A DNA stretch of 6,952 bases from Methylibium sp964622685 (GTDB lineage: Bacteria > Pseudomonadota > Gammaproteobacteria > Burkholderiales > Burkholderiaceae_C): positions 1 through 6,952 of the forward strand of contig CAZUUU010000179.1 of the NCBI GenBank assembly GCA_964622685.1, in the 5' to 3' direction. The translations under genes and the position numbers were made by a program. Shown here one piece after another: positions 5,697-6,952 of the stretch. Under the pieces are notes generated by a model. It made no database searches. It saw only the letters and a list, made by a program, of their open reading frames with translations, and was not told the origin of the DNA. How positions within the stretch are numbered: the first letter of the stretch is position 1; the number at the start of each line of letters is the position of its first letter.

Positions 5697-6077
5697 ATGA
5701 GCAATCCGTACAAGGGCCGGACCGGCCTCGACCGCATCGTCCGTGCCGCCGGCTATTCGATGGATGGCCTGCGCAGCGCCTACCGCGGCGAGAGCGCCTT
5801 CCGCCAGGAAGTGTGGGCCGCCGCGCTGCTGCTGCCGGCGGCCTTCTGGGTCGGGCGGGGCTGGGTCGAGGTGGCGCTGCTGGCCGGCTCGGTGCTGCTG
5901 GTGTTGATCGTCGAACTGTTGAACTCCGGCATCGAGGCCGCCATCGACCGGGTCAGCTACGAGTTGCACGACCTGTCCAAGCGCGCCAAGGACCTGGCCA
6001 GCGCCGCGGTGCTGCTGACCCTGCTGCTCTGCGCGGGCATCTGGTCGGCCGCGCTGTGGCAGCGCTTCGGCGGCTGA
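5697..6077 (+). CDS. dgkA: Diacylglycerol kinase (prokaryotic DgkA type)
   Basis: This 126-aa inner-membrane enzyme phosphorylates diacylglycerol to phosphatidic acid with ATP, recycling the diacylglycerol left by periplasmic glucan and lipopolysaccharide modification. The family signature is complete: RIVRAAGYSMDGLRSAYR near the amphipathic N-terminal helix, ESAFRQE (32-38), then IVELLNSGIEAAIDR (71-85) with the catalytic Glu73 and the metal-linked Glu80, and LSKRAKDLASAAVLL (93-107) with Asp99. Three hydrophobic segments lie at about 40-52, 57-75 and 101-121. The length is close to the 122 aa of the E. coli enzyme. It begins 36 bp after the RDD gene, and its ATG lacks a clear ribosome binding site; GAGGG lies about 18 bases away. 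The LOG-family gene follows after 5 bp and is probably co-transcribed. Confidence 0.95.
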   Translation: MSNPYKGRTGLDRIVRAAGYSMDGLRSAYRGESAFRQEVWAAALLLPAAFWVGRGWVEVALLAGSVLLVLIVELLNSGIEAAIDRVSYELHDLSKRAKDLASAAVLLTLLLCAGIWSAALWQRFGG

Positions 6078-6082
6078 ACGCG

Positions 6083-6670
6083 ATGAGCACGCCGTTCAGC
6101 CTGTGCGTCTACTGCGGCTCGCGCGCCGGCCTGGACGGCGACCATGCGGCGATGGCGCGCGCGGTGGGCCGGACCCTCGCCGAGCGCGGCTGGCGCCTCG
6201 TCTACGGCGGCGGCAGCGTCGGCCTGATGGGCGTCGTTGCCGATGCCGCCTTGGCGGCCGGTGCCCAGGTCGTCGGCGTCATCCCGCGCTCGCTGGTCGC
6301 GCGCGAGGTCGAGCACCGCGGCCTCACCGAACTGATCGTGGTCGAGACCATGCACCAGCGCAAGCAGGCGATGGCCGAGCGCGCGGACGCCTTCGTCGCA
6401 CTGCCCGGCGGCATCGGCACGCTGGAGGAACTGTTCGAGGTGTGGACCTGGCGCCAGCTGGGCTACCACGACCAGCCGATCGGCCTGCTCAACACCGGCG
6501 GCTACTACGACCCGCTGCTGAGTTTCATGCGCCGATCGCTCGATGCCGGCTTCGTCTCGGCGGAGACGCTGGCGATGGTCGAGGTCGGCACCGAGCCTGT
6601 GGCGCTGCTCGAGCGGCTGGCACTGCTCGCCCGCGCCTCGCGCGGCCGCGACGACTACAGCCGGACCTGA
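6083..6670 (+). CDS. LOG family protein (TIGR00730), nucleoside 5'-monophosphate phosphoribohydrolase
   Basis: This 195-aa cytoplasmic protein belongs to the LOG/lysine-decarboxylase-like family. Characterised members cleave cytokinin riboside 5'-monophosphate, or purine 5'-monophosphates such as AMP, into the free base and ribose 5-phosphate. They have no lysine decarboxylase activity despite old annotation. The diagnostic residues are present: YCGSRAG (10-16), a Rossmann-type loop YGGGSVGLMG (41-50), VIPRSL (67-72), ETMHQRKQAM (88-97) with Arg93, and PGGIGTLEE (108-116) holding the nucleotide-binding and catalytic Glu. WTWRQLGYHDQPIGLLN (121-137) is also typical. The natural substrate in this organism cannot be told from sequence; nucleotide salvage is likelier than hormone production. 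The ATG lies 5 bp after dgkA. The gene is convergent with the P-II gene. Confidence 0.93.
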   Translation: MSTPFSLCVYCGSRAGLDGDHAAMARAVGRTLAERGWRLVYGGGSVGLMGVVADAALAAGAQVVGVIPRSLVAREVEHRGLTELIVVETMHQRKQAMAERADAFVALPGGIGTLEELFEVWTWRQLGYHDQPIGLLNTGGYYDPLLSFMRRSLDAGFVSAETLAMVEVGTEPVALLERLALLARASRGRDDYSRT

Positions 6671-6700
6671 GCGCCAGGCGCGCCGGCCGGCGCCAAGCCG
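6671..6700. terminator. Short GC-rich inverted repeats between convergent genes (possible terminator)
   Basis: The 31-bp gap between the LOG stop and the P-II stop contains GCGC-CAG-GCGC (6671-6681), GGCGC/GCGCC with an 8-base loop (6677-6694) and CGGC/GCCG (6689-6700), which are mutually exclusive stems. No T tract follows on either strand. It may slow polymerase from both sides, but it does not meet the criteria of an intrinsic terminator. Confidence 0.2.
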
Positions 6701-6701
6701 A

Positions 6702-6952
6702 TCAGACGGCCGCTTCGTCGGTCTCGCCGGTGCGGATGCGCACCACCTGCTCGACCGAGGTGACGAAGATCTTGCCGTCGCCGATCTTGCCGGTCTTGGC
6801 CGCCTTGACGATGGCCTCGAGGCAGCGATCGACATCGCCGTCCTTCACCACCACCTCGACCTTGACCTTGGGCAGGAAGTCGACCACGTACTCGGCCCCG
6901 CGGTACAGCTCGGTGTGGCCCTTCTGGCGGCCGAAGCCCTTGACCTCGGTCA
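6702..6952 (-). CDS. glnB: P-II nitrogen regulatory protein (C-terminal 82 residues, partial), GlnB-like
   Basis: P-II proteins are small trimeric sensors of 2-oxoglutarate and adenylate energy that act on glutamine synthetase adenylylation, NtrB or AmtB. The visible part begins TEVKGFGRQKGH, equivalent to residue 31 of E. coli GlnB, and its length predicts a full protein of 112 aa, exactly the family size. The T-loop ELYRGAEYVVDFLPKVK contains the uridylylated Tyr (Tyr51). TGKIGDGKIFV is the B-loop and RIRTGE the C-loop; together these give the ATP/ADP site. Thr43 and Asp54 are as in GlnB, whereas E. coli GlnK has Ala43 and Asn54, so GlnB is preferred; without the neighbouring gene (amtB or nadE) the paralogue remains open. 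An internal in-frame ATG exists near 6887 but is inside the conserved T-loop and is not the start. Confidence 0.93.
   Translation of the reverse strand, partial: TEVKGFGRQKGHTELYRGAEYVVDFLPKVKVEVVVKDGDVDRCLEAIVKAAKTGKIGDGKIFVTSVEQVVRIRTGETDEAAV

Noticed and set aside
5339..6670. 443-codon frame extending the LOG gene upstream across RDD and dgkA
   Set aside because: The LOG domain begins at ATG 6083; everything before is out-of-frame RDD and dgkA sequence.
1..6952. Mobile elements, CRISPR arrays, tRNA or rRNA genes
   Set aside because: I looked for transposase-like frames, terminal repeats, regularly spaced repeats and cloverleaf sequences and saw none; composition looks even across the window.

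Overview
This window is high-GC DNA from a betaproteobacterium, most likely order Burkholderiales (the Rubrivivax/Leptothrix/Comamonadaceae neighbourhood). That rests on protein recall: the IlvB variant with a GEGS cofactor motif, the DUF3619 and DUF3106 families, and the gene order. I could not search a database. All genes are chromosomal housekeeping or conserved accessory genes. I see no insertion sequence, phage gene, CRISPR array, tRNA or rRNA.

Left part (1-3114, minus strand): the branched-chain amino acid operon, transcribed ilvB (acetolactate synthase large subunit) > ilvH (regulatory subunit) > ilvC (ketol-acid reductoisomerase, running off the left edge). These perform the first two steps of valine/isoleucine synthesis. 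Two non-coding stretches stand out. One is a roughly 140-nt ilvB leader with alternately pairing segments. The other is a 164-nt gap between ilvB and ilvH that can fold into a compact nested stem followed by a hairpin just before the ilvH ribosome binding site.

Middle (3115-3360): a divergent control region. Two oppositely oriented extended -10 elements, both TGnCATAATC, face away from each other, one for ilvB and one for the sigma-factor gene.

Right-centre (3361-5660, plus strand): a tightly packed four-gene operon joined by overlapping or nearly touching stop/start codons. It encodes an ECF-type sigma factor, a single-pass membrane DUF3619 protein (position and topology suit an anti-sigma factor), an exported DUF3106 protein with five repeats of an L-S-P-x-Q/E-R motif, and an RDD-family polytopic membrane protein. 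Together they look like a cell-envelope signalling module. I know of no experimental description, and this is the best candidate here for an undescribed system.

Right (5697-6670, plus strand): dgkA (diacylglycerol kinase) and a LOG-family nucleotide 5'-monophosphate phosphoribohydrolase, 5 bp apart. At the right edge (6702-6952, minus strand) is the C-terminal 82 residues of a P-II nitrogen regulator with the uridylylation-site T-loop, convergent with the LOG gene.
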